Assembly: GCF_009755665.1 (NCBI RefSeq)
Contig: NZ_CP046622.1
Location: 2,108,001-2,172,000, forward strand
DNA: 64,000 nucleotides
Reading direction: 5' to 3'
DNA from: Variovorax paradoxus
GTDB lineage: Bacteria > Pseudomonadota > Gammaproteobacteria > Burkholderiales > Burkholderiaceae_C
This document shows positions 63,201-64,000 of this stretch, in pieces (the first letter of the stretch is position 1; each line of letters opens with the position of its first letter). Below the pieces are notes generated by a model. It searched no databases. It saw only the letters and a list, made by a program, of their open reading frames with translations, and was not told where the DNA came from. A program made the position numbers and the translations under genes.

Positions 63201-64000
63201 TCACGGGTGCGACTCGGCGCCACGCCCGTCCGGTCGACCCGCCGCCTCCACCAGGAAACTGACCAGCGCCTGCACCCGCGCGCTGCGCCCCTTGCGCGTG
63301 GGCACCAGCACCACCACCGGCGCGGCGCCAAATTCCCAGTCCGCCATCACGCGCTCGAGGCGGCCGGCGGCCAGCGCTTCGGCGGCATCCCATTGCGAAC
63401 GAAGCACGATGCCCAGGCCATCCTCGGCCCACTGGCGCGCCACGCTGCCGTCGTTGCTGACGAACGCCGGGTTGATGCGCATCGTCTCGCTCTTGCGGGC
63501 GCCGCTGCCCGCGGGTCGCATGTGCCACAGTGTCACGTCCTCGTCGTTCTCGCGGATGCAGATGCAGGCGTGGTAGGCCAGGTCCGCCGGGTTGCGGGGC
63601 GTGCCGTGCTCGCGCAGGTAGCCCGGGCTCGCGCATAGCCAGCGTTCGTTGGAAGCGAGCGGATGGGCCACCCAGGACGAGTCGCGCACCGCGCCCACGT
63701 GCACCACCGCGTCGGAATCGTGCTTGTCGGGCCACGGTGTTTCGCGCAGGTCCAGCTGCAGCCGCAGGGCCGGATGCAGCCGGGAGAAACGGGACAGCCA
63801 CGGCGCGACATGCGTGCGGCCATAGCCGAAGGACGCGGCCACCCGAAGCGTTCCGCTCAGGCGCCGGTCGTCGCGCTGCAGGGATTCGCGCAGGCCGTCG
63901 AACTTCAGCAGGAGTTCATAGGCCTCGCGCCCGAACCGTTCGCCTTCCGAGGTCAGGTGCAGCTTGCGCGACGTGCGGTTGGCCAGCACCAGGCCCAGCG
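63201..64000 (-). CDS. LysR-family transcriptional regulator (5' end outside window)
   Basis: The frame stays open to the window edge. The visible start (LANRTSRKLHLTSEGERFGR) is the end of a LysR winged helix, so the recognition helices lie beyond 64000. The effector domain begins near LSGTLRVAASFGYGRTHVAP and has LRLQLDLRETPWPDKHDSD, CASPGYLREHGTP and a closing segment ARVQALVSFLVEAAGR. Its target cannot be told because the divergent or upstream gene is not in the window. Confidence 0.9.
   Translation of the reverse strand, partial: LGLVLANRTSRKLHLTSEGERFGREAYELLLKFDGLRESLQRDDRRLSGTLRVAASFGYGRTHVAPWLSRFSRLHPALRLQLDLRETPWPDKHDSDAVVHVGAVRDSSWVAHPLASNERWLCASPGYLREHGTPRNPADLAYHACICIRENDEDVTLWHMRPAGSGARKSETMRINPAFVSNDGSVARQWAEDGLGIVLRSQWDAAEALAAGRLERVMADWEFGAAPVVVLVPTRKGRSARVQALVSFLVEAAGRPDGRGAESHP

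Noticed and set aside
62936..63331. 131-codon minus-strand open frame
   Set aside because: It has no ribosome site or homology and partly overlaps the LysR gene end in another frame.

Overview
The window looks like a chromosomal stretch of a high-GC betaproteobacterium of the Comamonadaceae, most probably Variovorax or a close relative. This is inferred from uniformly GC-rich coding sequence, the families present (KGG-motif stress protein, DUF892, manganese catalase, GlgE/TreS-maltokinase, Acr3/ArsH arsenic genes, AP2-like protein) and their arrangement; no rRNA or tRNA is present to confirm it. No transposase, integrase, CRISPR array or rRNA/tRNA gene was recognised.

Layout. (1) 1-7.3 kb: end of a CheB-type gene, then a stress block with manganese catalase, ferritin-like DUF892 protein, KGG protein, an odd histidine-kinase-stub/receiver protein and small hydrophilic proteins, followed by a SIR2-domain protein coupled to an orphan cytochrome oxidase subunit I gene and a DUF2244 membrane protein. 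Five copies of a dyad GGCA-N7-TGCC with a conserved core lie between these genes and nowhere else that I could find. (2) 7.3-16.8 kb: a polysaccharide pyruvyl transferase/FrhB-like pair, a lipoprotein, a giant CheB-CheR-PAS-histidine kinase-receiver hybrid and a Nudix/MBL-like fusion. (3) 16.9-19.5 kb: a divergent arsenic resistance locus, arsH-arsC against arsR-acr3. (4) 19.5-24.4 kb: a lower-GC island read entirely on the minus strand, with three paralogous four-helix membrane proteins interleaved with remnants of a large secreted-effector gene and ending in one intact 838-residue effector. The effector C-terminus resembles the XVIPCD secretion domain of antibacterial type IV secretion effectors, including a glutamine-rich tail. 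This is the best candidate for an undescribed system. (5) 24.7-32.2 kb: exonuclease III, an AP2-like protein, and a c-di-GMP set (EAL protein, GspE/MshE-like ATPase, multi-PAS diguanylate cyclase).

(6) 32.3-57.5 kb: a trehalose/alpha-glucan island. Two divergent GH13 enzymes are followed by an erythromycin-esterase/phosphoribosyltransferase pair, two Hsp20 chaperones with divergent heat-shock-like promoters and small stress proteins. Then comes a tightly packed run glgB-glgE-treS/maltokinase-(membrane protein)-glgX-treZ-malQ/treY. Together these genes can turn trehalose into maltose-1-phosphate and branched glucan (TreS-Mak, GlgE, GlgB), and debranch the glucan and return it to trehalose (GlgX, TreY, TreZ), with MalQ reshuffling malto-oligosaccharides. 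The setting among catalase, small heat-shock and other stress proteins suggests a desiccation/osmotic/oxidative stress role.

(7) 57.6-64 kb: a tiny membrane peptide gene, then three regulator/enzyme groups: an alpha/beta hydrolase with a divergent AraC regulator, an SDR plus Tat-exported hydrolase with a divergent LysR regulator (21-bp dyad between them), and a LysR gene cut by the window edge.
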